This document shows positions 27,411 through 36,613 of a DNA stretch of 64,000 nucleotides, in pieces. How positions within the stretch are numbered: position 1 is the stretch's first letter; every line of letters starts with the position of its first letter. A model generated the notes under the pieces. That model ran no database searches and was not told where the DNA came from. It worked only from the letters and a program-made list of their open reading frames with translations. Origin of the DNA: Niabella sp. (lineage in GTDB: Bacteria; Bacteroidota; Bacteroidia; Chitinophagales; Chitinophagaceae); contig JAGIAT010000005.1 in the NCBI GenBank assembly GCA_017744715.1, positions 292,463-356,462 of the forward strand, in the 5' to 3' direction. A program made the position numbers and the translations under genes.

Positions 27411-27827
27411 TCAGGCATGCGCCGACACCCATTCTTCACCATCTTCAAAGATTTCCTTCTTCCATATCGGCACTGTTTTTTTCAGGGTTTCAATGGCATA
27501 ACGGCAGGCTTCAAAAGCTGCTTCCCGGTGCGGGGCGCTAACTACAATAACCACGGCCGTATCTCCAATGCCCAGCACGCCAACACGATGATGGATAACG
27601 ATCCGCCTGACATTCCATAAACGGATCGCGTCTTCCGCGATCTTCTTTATTTCTTTCAGCGCCATGGATCGGTAACATTCATATTCTAACCGGATGACCG
27701 GTCTTCCATTTGTTTTATTGCGTACGGTGCCTGTAAATACCACCTGGCCCCCGCATTCGTTGTCGGCGGCATTGCTGAGACAGGCGGCAATATCCAGCGG
27801 CGCATCTGATATTTTTATATCAATCAT
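27411..27827 (-). CDS. moaE: Molybdopterin synthase catalytic subunit MoaE
   Basis: 138 aa. The large subunit of molybdopterin synthase, which adds two sulfurs to cPMP. Motifs: GGQVVFTGTVRNKTNG (about 26-41), LEYECYRSMA, HHRVGVLGIGD, VSAPHREAAFEACR and the catalytic-Lys region KKTVPIWKKEIFEDG. It begins 12 bases after moaD, its partner subunit. Both are separated from moaA/moaC by the strand switch, but cluster with the user enzyme. Confidence 0.96.
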   Translation of the reverse strand: MIDIKISDAPLDIAACLSNAADNECGGQVVFTGTVRNKTNGRPVIRLEYECYRSMALKEIKKIAEDAIRLWNVRRIVIHHRVGVLGIGDTAVVIVVSAPHREAAFEACRYAIETLKKTVPIWKKEIFEDGEEWVSAHA

Positions 27828-27839
27828 CTGATCGTTTTT

Positions 27840-28082
27840 TTATCCGCCGCTTACAGGCGGAATAATGGCTACTTCAGCATTGGTATCCACGGTTTCGTCA
27901 TCCCCGGCATACGTGTCGTTCACGGCAACCAGGTAGGTTTTCAGCCTTTTCATTCCGGGATACAGTGCTTCCAGCTCGGCTTTTAACGCTCCAACGGTAA
28001 CGGCTTCCGGTATCTCCATCTCCAGGGATGAGCTATTAACAAACTCCTTTACAATACCAAAAGCCAAAATACGGATCTTCAT
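27840..28082 (-). CDS. moaD: Molybdopterin synthase sulfur carrier MoaD
   Basis: 80 aa ubiquitin-fold protein ending in the required Gly-Gly (PPVSGG). The terminal Gly is adenylated by MoeB and thiocarboxylated to carry sulfur for MoaE. It begins MKIRILAFGIVKEF; VNDTYAGDDETVDTNAEVAIIPP is the usual lead-in to the tail. It lies 9 bases after the TauE-like gene and 12 before moaE. Confidence 0.94.
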   Translation of the reverse strand: MKIRILAFGIVKEFVNSSSLEMEIPEAVTVGALKAELEALYPGMKRLKTYLVAVNDTYAGDDETVDTNAEVAIIPPVSGG

Positions 28083-28091
28083 TTTTTATAA

Positions 28092-28940
28092 TTATAAAAC
28101 GGATGGTAAATGTTTGCACAATACTTCCACGCCGGCACAGAACACCAGTACGGCGGTCAGCCGGCGAATGACAACCGGGTTAAATTTTATTGACATCCTG
28201 GAACCGGCCTGACCACCAATAAAAACGGCCCCGCATAGTAAAAGGATCCGTGTATGATTGATAGGGCCCTGGAGTACTGTCAACTGCCCGGCAATACCCG
28301 AAACAGAATTGACCAATATGAACAGGCTGGCGGTTGCCGCTATTTTCCGCGGCAGGTCCCATTTCATTAAATTCAGTACCGGAGAAAGAAAGATGCCTCC
28401 GCCGATGCCCGCCATGCCCGACAGGAAACCGATGGCTCCTCCCAGCGCACTATTCTTCAGGAACGCATGTTTTACGGGCTCTTTTATTTCAGCAAAGCCT
28501 GCCGGTTTTGTTTTGATCCATAGCAATACAGCTGCGGCAATAAGACTGCAACCCAGAACAATGAAAAACGTATCCTGGCTGATGCGCATAACTGCGCCCA
28601 GGTAGGCCATGGGAATGCTTAATAATATAAGGGGAAGGATCTTTTTCCAGCAAACCTCGCCGTTCTTTACATAAATATAAACGCCGCCGCTGACCACAAT
28701 GATATTGCATACCAAAGCGATCAGCCGCAATTCTTTAAAGGGAAGGCCATACATGGCTAAAATGGCCAGGTAGCTGGAGCCCCCGCCAAATCCTACTGCA
28801 GCATACACAAAGGCAATGATCAGAAAAAAGAATAATAGTTCCCAATGTTCCAAGATCAGAAAATTTGATTGTGTTCCGGATATCGTTTTTTGAAGTGGAT
28901 GCGCCAAACCCACACTAACGCTGATGCAATAATAACACAT
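28092..28940 (-). CDS. TauE/SafE-family membrane permease
   Basis: 282 aa, six to eight hydrophobic helices, with GFGGGSSYLAILAMYG (about 51-66) and GFLSGMAGIGGGIFLSPVLN (about 173-192), the two repeated Gly-rich signatures of the TauE/SafE family, which exports or imports small sulfur-containing or organic anions (sulfite, sulfoacetate). The first 30 residues look soluble; the true start may be the TTG codon before EHWELLFFF (about 28852). It is first in the operon moaD-moaE-fdhD-DUF7009-fdhF, so it may move an anion linked to Mo or sulfur metabolism. Its substrate is unknown. Confidence 0.85.
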   Translation of the reverse strand: MCYYCISVSVGLAHPLQKTISGTQSNFLILEHWELLFFFLIIAFVYAAVGFGGGSSYLAILAMYGLPFKELRLIALVCNIIVVSGGVYIYVKNGEVCWKKILPLILLSIPMAYLGAVMRISQDTFFIVLGCSLIAAAVLLWIKTKPAGFAEIKEPVKHAFLKNSALGGAIGFLSGMAGIGGGIFLSPVLNLMKWDLPRKIAATASLFILVNSVSGIAGQLTVLQGPINHTRILLLCGAVFIGGQAGSRMSIKFNPVVIRRLTAVLVFCAGVEVLCKHLPSVL

Positions 28941-29355
28941 TCGGTGCAGAGCTTATTCACCGGGCTTGTGGAATTTGATGAAAAAAGTATCGGATATTAT
29001 CTGTAAACGGCAGTAAAAAGCCCGGGATGAAAATATCCCGTACATTACCTGTAGCGGATCATCGGATCCTGCACCAGTAATTGACTGCATCTCAGGCGAA
29101 TAGGTGCTGCTGAGCGTGACCGATTGCCGGTTTGTAGAGGGAGAAGCTCAAATGTTGCCGGTGTTACCCAAACGCGTTGGCATAGAGGTTATGAAAGCGC
29201 CGAAGCGAACGGGTGGCGCTTACCGGCCCGCTCTTATATGTATACCAAAGGCTGAATCCGATCAGCCGGGCGTATGCATAAATGCAACGGGTAGCGATTG
29301 GGGATCGGAGACCGGCGTTAGGACGCAAATAACGCAAACCGCCGGCATCCGGCAG
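28941..29355. other. Spacer upstream of the FDH/moaD operon
   Basis: 415 bases lying between the minus-strand gene at 29356 and the TauE-like gene. It must contain the promoter of the FDH operon, but no TAnnTTTG box or riboswitch-like fold stands out. A plus-strand open frame here has no recognisable product. Confidence 0.35.
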
Positions 29356-29868
29356 CTACCGGTTTAAAAGCGTTGTCCGCTCACCCTGACGGGGGAAGGC
29401 TTCACCGCAAACGGAATAACGGAGCCGGTCTATTGCTGATTCAGCTGCGTGTTTTGTATCGAATATACCAAGTGCCATGTTTGCAGACCGGGTGTTGAAA
29501 AGCTGGGCTCCGAAACATCCTACATAATATTCATTCAGGCGTAGGGCAAAGAGCCGGTTTTCAGCTACGGTTGCCATTACCAGATGCCAGCTCGTGGTTG
29601 CAATGAGTCCGGAGCCATGCAATGTACCCCGCCTGATCGATTCTATGGCGTTGTGTGCTGAATCTTTATTGTAGTAGGCGCCCACGAGGACAACGTTGGT
29701 TGACCTTCCCGCCAAAAAATGGCTAAGGTTGTTTTTGAAAAGATCTTCGAGATTAACGACAAACAGTTCCTGGATCTTTGTATCGCCGGCCAGGGCGTAG
29801 AACTTCGAAGCGTCAAGGACCATGCCGTTCGTTTTTAAGGAGATGTCTGCCAGGTTGAGTAATGCCAT
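29356..29868 (-). CDS. Hypothetical protein, 170 aa
   Basis: I do not recognise it. The 170 aa are soluble with mixed alpha/beta character: MALLNLADISLKTNGMV, VVNLEDLFKNNLSHFL, VVLVGAYYNKDSAHNAIESI and IFDTKHAAESAIDRLRY. Two parallel segments, each a beta strand followed by a helix with A-A-ESI/R-DRLR, might be a duplicated unit. No signal peptide or membrane segment. It is isolated, with long spacers on both sides. Coding is supported by length and even composition only. Confidence 0.55.
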   Translation of the reverse strand: MALLNLADISLKTNGMVLDASKFYALAGDTKIQELFVVNLEDLFKNNLSHFLAGRSTNVVLVGAYYNKDSAHNAIESIRRGTLHGSGLIATTSWHLVMATVAENRLFALRLNEYYVGCFGAQLFNTRSANMALGIFDTKHAAESAIDRLRYSVCGEAFPRQGERTTLLNR

Positions 29869-30478
29869 TTTAATAGAGTTTATGTGTGCGATGGTGTGAA
29901 AATGTATTAAGGTCCGGATTTTAACAAACGGGATGCTGTTTTAAAGCAGTGGATGCCGGTTTGAAAATGACATATTTATAGTCAACGTTTTTTTTGAAGG
30001 AATCATTGGCGGCGATGTTCGGCATATGATCATTTTTTGATGTGTGATTTTTTGTCTTAACAGCGGCTGTTTGCTTTTGCTGTAATGCATCCATTGAAAT
30101 ATACCAATTCCTGTGCCATGCAGCCCTGCGGCTTTCTAACCGGCAACGGCATGCGGCCTGCGAAGATAATTGCCGCTAATGGGTATTTTGTTACGCAAAA
30201 CCTACGGCCGACGGTAAGATGAGTGCCTCATAACAGGTTAGCGGATCCTGCGGGATCAGCAATGTTTATTTTCTTGTTTTGTACGATAACAGCAATAGCT
30301 GTAAAGAAAAAGAAGTGACTCCGGCCGGGTACATTTACCAACATCACATAAATCGTACAGGGGCATTTGAGATGCTACAAAACGATAGGTGATGGTAGTA
30401 TTGTAAGTGCCGGGGAGCCTGTTCATAAAGAGGAAGCTGCCGGAGGATTTAATTGCACAGTGAAATCCATTGCCGCAT
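29869..30478. other. 610-base spacer
   Basis: No supported gene. A minus-strand frame at 30256-30510 overlaps the transporter end and has a Cys/Ser-rich, non-protein-like composition, so I leave it out. T-runs near 29990-30050 look like ordinary AT-rich spacer. Confidence 0.35.
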
Positions 30479-31804
30479 TTATGATTGAAACTGGAAGTAT
30501 AGCAACGCAATTATTGCCAGGCTCATAACGATAAAAGTAAGCGCACCCATTATGTTAGAGAACGTACTGTTGGTGTGCTGCTTCATTATTTTTTTATTAT
30601 TGCATATATGTATGATCACCGCAATCATAACAGGCGCCGTCATGCCATACAGGACCGCCGTATATATCAGCATTTTTAACGGGCTTATGCCGATCAGATC
30701 AATACCCAGGCCAACCAGCAGAGAGGTAGCAAGCACAATGTAGAAACCAGGTGCCTGATAAAATTTTTTATCGAGCCCTTTTTTCCATCCGAACGTTTCT
30801 GCTACGATATATGAAAGGGAGCCGGACAATATGGGAATGGCCAGGAAACCGGTGCCAATAATGCCAATGGCAAATATAACGTAGGACATTTTTCCTGCCA
30901 GCGGCTCCAGTGCCTGGGCGGCCTGTTCCACCGTATCAATTTGCTTTATATGACCATGCAGGACCATGCCGGTAGTAAGGATAATAAAGAACATTACCAG
31001 GTTGGAGGCAAACATTCCGGTGGTTACATCCTGTTTCATTTCTGAAAGTACTTTTTTATTCACAAAGATTTTGGAAGCCGTTTTTTTCTTGTCCTCAGCT
31101 TCCATGGTGGCTTGCCAGAAAAATAAATACGGCGAAATTGTTGTACCTAAAATGGCAACCAGTATTTCTAAAAAATCCTTGTCAAAACGGAGGGTGGGTA
31201 TAAACGTGTGTTTTAAAACAGCCGTCCAGTCCGGCTTTAACAGAAAAGGTACAATGATGTACAGCAGCATGCTCAGGCACAGCCATTTTAAAATATTCGC
31301 AATTCTCTGATAGGAGAATTTTATAATTGAAACGAGCAACAGGGCGGTAAATAAAATACAGAAAATATAGGAGGGAATCGATGGAATGAGCAAATGGCTG
31401 ACTGCTCCCATTCCTGCAATGTCGGAGCCAATATTAAGTATGGTAGCCGGCACACTAAATACCAGCATTAAATATAAGATGAACGCTGGATAGTGTTTTT
31501 TTAACGTTGTGGTAAGGCCGGTTGAAGTAATAAGGCCGATTTTTGCGCACATGCCTTGTATGGATGCCATGAGTGGAAATGTTATCAGTGCCGTCCAAAG
31601 CGTTTGAAGTCCGAAAAGGGTGCCTGCCTGCGAATACGTGGCGATCCCGGAGGGATCGTCATCGCCGGCGCCGGTTACAAGCCCGGGCCCCAGTATCCTA
31701 AAAAAATGTTTCAGGCGCGACTTTTTTTTATCGTTCTTTTTTTTCGGTCCATATGATGATTTCGTATTTGTAGTTGAAAGCACAGTTTCAGACGACGGGT
31801 ACAC
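30479..31804 (-). CDS. NRAMP-family divalent metal transporter, divergent subgroup
   Basis: 441 aa with about 11 membrane helices. The first-helix motif is GAGDDDPSGIATYSQAGTLFG, where classical MntH/NRAMP has DPGN(F/W)A. The sixth-helix region reads TTGMFASNLVMFFI instead of the metal-coordinating MPHNxxLH. Both metal-site signatures are therefore altered, as in the wide COG1914 subgroup that lacks the canonical Mn/Fe ligands. A Lys-rich cytoplasmic N-terminus (about 1-35) precedes helix 1. It likely moves a metal or proton-coupled ion across the inner membrane; the substrate cannot be given. Isolated on the minus strand. Confidence 0.85.
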   Translation of the reverse strand: MYPSSETVLSTTNTKSSYGPKKKNDKKKSRLKHFFRILGPGLVTGAGDDDPSGIATYSQAGTLFGLQTLWTALITFPLMASIQGMCAKIGLITSTGLTTTLKKHYPAFILYLMLVFSVPATILNIGSDIAGMGAVSHLLIPSIPSYIFCILFTALLLVSIIKFSYQRIANILKWLCLSMLLYIIVPFLLKPDWTAVLKHTFIPTLRFDKDFLEILVAILGTTISPYLFFWQATMEAEDKKKTASKIFVNKKVLSEMKQDVTTGMFASNLVMFFIILTTGMVLHGHIKQIDTVEQAAQALEPLAGKMSYVIFAIGIIGTGFLAIPILSGSLSYIVAETFGWKKGLDKKFYQAPGFYIVLATSLLVGLGIDLIGISPLKMLIYTAVLYGMTAPVMIAVIIHICNNKKIMKQHTNSTFSNIMGALTFIVMSLAIIALLYFQFQS

Positions 31805-32470
<666 letters not shown>

Positions 32471-32800
32471 AATAAGATCATCAGGTACTTTCGGTAAACA
32501 GCAACGAAATGAGGGGCGCTCCTGCTATATATGCAGTAGCTGGTTAAAGACAGCATGTTACTGGCAGGCATGGACATCGTTAGTGATAACGTTGTGGAAG
32601 TTAAATATTTTTAGTCCCGGCGGTTTAGGCCATGCCAGCAGATTAAATGGCGTTAATTATTTTGAGCAGGTCATAAACGCCGTTGAAAGGGAACGGTTCT
32701 GACGCATTGCCCGGAACGTTCATTTATTTAGGGGTTTCTGCAGTTCAGCCCGTTGATGAACGGAACAAACGATTTTGAAAGATCCGGTTATTTTTTGATC
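32471..32800. other. Spacer between Lmo0937-like and SemiSWEET genes
   Basis: 330 bases, no recognisable gene. TATTTTTTG at 32789-32797 resembles a -7 box but lies only 3 bases before the SemiSWEET start, too close for a normal leader. Confidence 0.3.
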
Positions 32801-33061
32801 ATGCAAACAGTCACAATTGTAGGTATTATTGCCAGCACCTGTACAGCGATATCGCTTCTTCCTCAGCTTATAAAGATAATCAAAGAAAAACAGCCTTCGG
32901 ATATTTCTAATTGGGTATTAATAATCCTGATACTTGGCCTCGTATGTTGGGTGATTTATGGAGTAATGGTAAAAGATCCCATTATCATTGCCGCCAATGC
33001 GGTTTCTTTGATCATTAATATTACATTGGCAACGTTGAATGTGTTGTATAAGCAAAAATGA
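32801..33061 (+). CDS. SemiSWEET family sugar transporter
   Basis: 86 aa from the ATG at 32801, the exact usual size; the open frame extends upstream but without membrane character. Three helices (about 3-22, 36-56, 62-82) with the PQ-loop signature LLPQLIKIIKEKQPSDIS in the first and a WVIYGVMVKDPIIIAANAVSL region in the third, where the conserved Asn lies. SemiSWEETs work as dimers and move sugars down their gradient across the inner membrane. The substrate is unknown; a PQ-loop protein with another substrate is possible. Confidence 0.9.
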   Translation: MQTVTIVGIIASTCTAISLLPQLIKIIKEKQPSDISNWVLIILILGLVCWVIYGVMVKDPIIIAANAVSLIINITLATLNVLYKQK

Positions 33062-33203
33062 CCTGGTAGCGGGTTACTGTAGGTATGTCGGGTACTCATT
33101 TTTACAGACAGATTTGAACCCTCTGATATTTTTACTCCGTGATATCCTGCCGGTTCAAATTCCGTTTCGATAGCTGTATCAATCAGCGAGCGGGGCGCCT
33201 TCT

Positions 33204-34517
33204 TTACCCGTTGTTGGGGTTTACAGGAGCCGGATATCCCTTGTCTTTTAGGGCGGCGATGGGCACATATGCTTCTTTTTTCCCTTTTACTGTACGCGTA
33301 ACTGCACCCTTGTTTGCTTTTTGCTCCCTGTTGCGGTCCTCGATAGCACTGATCGAATCGTCATCTGCGTTCATATTGAAGGCAGCGATCGGTTTTCCCT
33401 GGCTGTCCATATTCATTTCCCGGAGCGCTGTATTGAGTGCCGTCTTTTCCTGCCTGGATAGCTTTGAAAAGTCAACGCCATGAATTTCTAAAATCCGCTT
33501 TGCCTCAGCTGGCGTATTGGTGCCCCGCTCATAAATATCCCTGTAAATAACCAGGTTGCCGCCTTGCGCAACAATTGTTTCGTAGCGTAATTCTACCGGG
33601 ACCAATTGGTTTAATTTGACGGTCTTTGTTTGGGTCTTTGCACTTTCAAACAATTTTATACTGTCGGCCGGCAATGATGTACCGGATATCCGCGCCAATA
33701 GTCCTGTGAAATCCTGGATCTGATTGTTTGTAAGGCCCACGCAACCATGCGAAGCAAAGTCGCCCAGCTTTTCAATGGCCTTACCTCCATGTATCAGTGA
33801 TGGCAATCCGATGGGGATTTTGATAAGTCCCAGGGGATTGAGTTTGCTACCGGCAGCGACCTTCCGGCCGGGTTGAAATTTTCCTTTCACCCATGCTTCG
33901 TCGGGTGGCGTCCATGTAGGGTTAAAGATGATTTTTTCCGCAGCCCGCATGCCGGTGGGCAATGGAAATTCGGGGTAACCCACACCGATGCGGTATGTTT
34001 GTAACAGTTTGCCCTGCTGATACACATCCATCCGGAAAGCAGGAGCATTTACTACAATACGGGTGTCGGCCGGAATGGCGTTCGGCCGGGTCGGCAGCAG
34101 GCCCGCAATGGAACCCTGCTCGTACCGCCGGGCGATCAACTGAAGCAGGCCCTTTGTTTTTTCATCACCGATGATTTTTTTTATTTCTTCCAATGCCGAT
34201 TGGCTGGCCTGGCGGGCAGAGCCGAAGCTATTGCCTTCTTCTGTAAGTGTGGCTACATAGCTGCCGGATACGGATTTTAATTGCCGGAGCTGCGCTTTTG
34301 TAAGCTTTAGTTCCGATTGAAGCGTTGTTTCAAAGCCCTCTTCAAAGAATAATGCGTCCAATACGGGTAAGGTGATCCCGATGTTTTCCGTGTTTGGAGT
34401 TTGGGCAGCCTTTGTTACCTGCGCTACGGGAACTTTTGCCGCATCATCTTTTTTATCACGGCAACTTGTAAAGAAAAAGAATATACCGGCGTACAGATAT
34501 AAACGGGTTTTGTTCAT
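33204..34517 (-). CDS. L,D-transpeptidase lipoprotein (YkuD domain)
   Basis: 437 aa from the ATG at 34517, which gives MNKTRLYLYAGIFFFFTSC, a lipoprotein signal with Cys19; a start 4 codons upstream only lengthens the n-region. The N-terminal helical part contains a peptidoglycan-binding-like region (about 50-140). The YkuD catalytic domain (about 160-290) has IHGGKAIEKLGDFASHGCVGLTN. The catalytic Cys and His of SHGC are kept, but the Arg of the usual SHGC(I/V)R is Gly. Such enzymes make or remodel 3-3 peptide cross-links in the periplasm, or attach proteins to the wall. A C-terminal extension of about 150 aa ends in KDKGYPAPVNPNNG. Isolated gene. Confidence 0.88.
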   Translation of the reverse strand: MNKTRLYLYAGIFFFFTSCRDKKDDAAKVPVAQVTKAAQTPNTENIGITLPVLDALFFEEGFETTLQSELKLTKAQLRQLKSVSGSYVATLTEEGNSFGSARQASQSALEEIKKIIGDEKTKGLLQLIARRYEQGSIAGLLPTRPNAIPADTRIVVNAPAFRMDVYQQGKLLQTYRIGVGYPEFPLPTGMRAAEKIIFNPTWTPPDEAWVKGKFQPGRKVAAGSKLNPLGLIKIPIGLPSLIHGGKAIEKLGDFASHGCVGLTNNQIQDFTGLLARISGTSLPADSIKLFESAKTQTKTVKLNQLVPVELRYETIVAQGGNLVIYRDIYERGTNTPAEAKRILEIHGVDFSKLSRQEKTALNTALREMNMDSQGKPIAAFNMNADDDSISAIEDRNREQKANKGAVTRTVKGKKEAYVPIAALKDKGYPAPVNPNNG

Positions 34518-34848
34518 GCTCCATTCCATAGATCGAAGTTTGTTTAAGGTACAATGAAAATCATACCAGATTTAAATGCGCAATGAATCCCAAGGGGCGA
34601 TGACCATTCAGGCTTGATGCTCAATTGAAAAGCCGCCCAATGGTTTTTGGCATTTGTATTAGCAGTAATGCGAAGGAACGCCCGCTGCGTTATGGAGGTG
34701 GCTTACCCCGGACCCGGGCGGAACTGATTTTTATCACCTGAATTTAGGTGTGGTAAAATAATTAGCAGATATTTGCTAAGCAAATTAGCGGATGGCTGTT
34801 TGCGGATCGATGGAAAAGTAGATCAAAATGTATTAGAACTAAGTTTAG
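34518..34848. other. Divergent spacer L,D-transpeptidase / exonuclease-GIY gene
   Basis: 331 bases with promoters for both flanking genes. Includes the inverted repeat at 34771-34785 described separately. Otherwise featureless. Confidence 0.4.
34760..34789. promoter_or_regulatory. Inverted repeat, candidate operator
   Basis: ATTTGC-TAA-GCAAAT (34771-34785) is a perfect 6+6 palindrome flanked by two direct AATTAGC copies (34760-34766 and 34783-34789). It lies about 65 bases before the exonuclease/GIY-YIG nuclease start. A regulator site, perhaps for a DNA-damage repressor, is a guess. Confidence 0.3.
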
Positions 34849-36240
34849 ATGGAGTATGCGATCGTTGATATTGAAACAACAGGCGGGAATGCAACGGCAG
34901 GGGGTAGCATCACCGAAATTGCCATACGCGTTTTTGACGGCTACACCGTTATCGATAGCTTTGAAACCCTGGTAAGGCCCGCGCACCCAATACCGGCCTT
35001 CATTACATCGCTTACCGGTATTAATGACGCTATGGTGCAAGACAGTCCCTTTTTTGAGGATATTGCAAAAGAGGTCTTTTCGATACTTGAAGGCCGGATT
35101 TTCGTGGCACATAATGTTCATTTTGATTACAGCTTTGTGAAACATCATTTGGAAAGCGCGGGTTACAGCTATAAGGCGGGCAAATTATGCACGGTACAAC
35201 TTTCAAGGGTGCTCCGGCCGGGGCTGCCTTCTTATAACCTGCAGACCCTGTGTGATACGCTGGGTGTTGAACTGAATAACAGGCATAGGGCGGGCGGGGA
35301 TGCAGATGCCACCGTTGCATTATTTCGGAAGTTATTGCGATGGGATGAGATCGGTGTTACTTCGATCATGTTGGACAGCGATGCAATACCACAACAAGTG
35401 GTACCGGATGTGCTAAAAGAAGATTTCGATAAGCTGCCGGGTTGCCCCGGCGTTTATTATTTCCACAATGATGAAGGCGTTGCAATTTATATAGGCAAAG
35501 CCAAGGATTTAAAGAAGCGTGTTGGTCAGCATTTTAAACAGCGCGATACAAGATTGAAGCGTCGGGATTTTTTAAAAGAGGTATCCGCTATCAGCTACGA
35601 AGTATGTGGAACAGAGCTGATGGCCTTTATATTGGAAGCACAGGAAATTAAACGAATATTGCCCAGGTATAATCATGCCCTGAAAAAGTATGAGGCCAAG
35701 TTTGGTCTTTTTATAGAGGAAACCCAGGGGGGCTATTCCCGATTAAAGATTGCGCGGCTGGCGAAAATCGATCATCCGATTCAGGTATTTACAACGCGCC
35801 AGGGGGCCTTGAACAAGCTGAAGGAACTTACCAGGCGTTTTGACCTTTGCGCTGATTTATGCTGCCTGAAGCACTGTGAACCATGTAATCTCATTGATAA
35901 GAAAAACAGGCTGCTTTGCTCTGCCAATCAGCTGCCTGAAATCTATAATGGTAAGGTGGCAAAAGCCCTTGCCTTTTTAAAAGAAGATGCCGGGGCCTAT
36001 TATATAATTGATAAGGGAAGGAATCGTAATGAGAAAAGTTGTATTTGGGTAGAAAACGGGAACTTTTACGGAATGGGGTATATTGATAATGCAGCGGATA
36101 TTTATTCACTGGAGGATATTAAAGATCGTCTTACCCGCAGTGGCAGCACCCACTATATTATGCAGCTGATTATCTCCTTTATATGCAAATACCCGGGAAA
36201 GGTCGTTTCGGTTAATAGCAAAAATGTTTACCTGAGGTAA
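34849..36240 (+). CDS. DEDDh exonuclease fused to GIY-YIG (UvrC/Cho-like) nuclease
   Basis: 463 aa. The N-terminal DnaQ-like 3'-5' exonuclease (about 1-170) has YAIVDIETTGG (Exo I, D and E), VAHNVHFDYSF (Exo II) and HRAGGDADATV (Exo III, DEDDh His/Asp). The GIY-YIG domain (about 195-285) has GVYYFHNDEGVAIYIGKAKDLKKR, with the second half RDFLKEVSAISYEVCGTELMAFILEAQEIK. A Cys-rich segment (LCADLCCLKHCEPCN, about 330-345) and a C-terminal domain complete it. This exonuclease plus UvrC-like fusion is a known family (Cho-related), likely acting in repair of damaged DNA. Single gene. Confidence 0.93.
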   Translation: MEYAIVDIETTGGNATAGGSITEIAIRVFDGYTVIDSFETLVRPAHPIPAFITSLTGINDAMVQDSPFFEDIAKEVFSILEGRIFVAHNVHFDYSFVKHHLESAGYSYKAGKLCTVQLSRVLRPGLPSYNLQTLCDTLGVELNNRHRAGGDADATVALFRKLLRWDEIGVTSIMLDSDAIPQQVVPDVLKEDFDKLPGCPGVYYFHNDEGVAIYIGKAKDLKKRVGQHFKQRDTRLKRRDFLKEVSAISYEVCGTELMAFILEAQEIKRILPRYNHALKKYEAKFGLFIEETQGGYSRLKIARLAKIDHPIQVFTTRQGALNKLKELTRRFDLCADLCCLKHCEPCNLIDKKNRLLCSANQLPEIYNGKVAKALAFLKEDAGAYYIIDKGRNRNEKSCIWVENGNFYGMGYIDNAADIYSLEDIKDRLTRSGSTHYIMQLIISFICKYPGKVVSVNSKNVYLR

Positions 36241-36613
36241 CTGTGCCCGGGCGTTGTTCAATACTGTAAAATAAATGCTGGTTGTGCTGTAAATACGCTG
36301 TTTTGTTTAAACAGATCTGCGGGATGCTACCAAAACGCCAATCTTTCCAATAGCGTGTCGTAATCTAGATAGTGAATGATTTTTCCCATGCCGTTCATCG
36401 GGTATTGTAGTTGTTTGCCCTGTTCTGCCGTTGTTTGCCGAATTGTTTAAATCCGCCTCTTGTTGCGTTCTATATTCGGGAAACGAATGAGCCATTGCTA
36501 ACGGCGAAGTTCGGGAGCGCCGCGTCAACATGTTCTCGTTTGACGGGTTGCAGCAAAGCTAACAAATCCGAACGGATAGATTTTTTAAATAGAAAAATAA
36601 ACCAATATCAACA
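36241..36613. other. Spacer after the nuclease gene
   Basis: 373 bases. A minus-strand frame (36307-36531) has no recognisable product, and no terminator hairpin is obvious. May hold remains of the same rearrangement that truncated the gene at 36614. Confidence 0.3.

Noticed and set aside
30256..30510. Minus-strand frame overlapping the end of the NRAMP-like gene
   Set aside because: Cys/Ser/Tyr-rich composition and overlap with the transporter coding end; looks like a chance frame.
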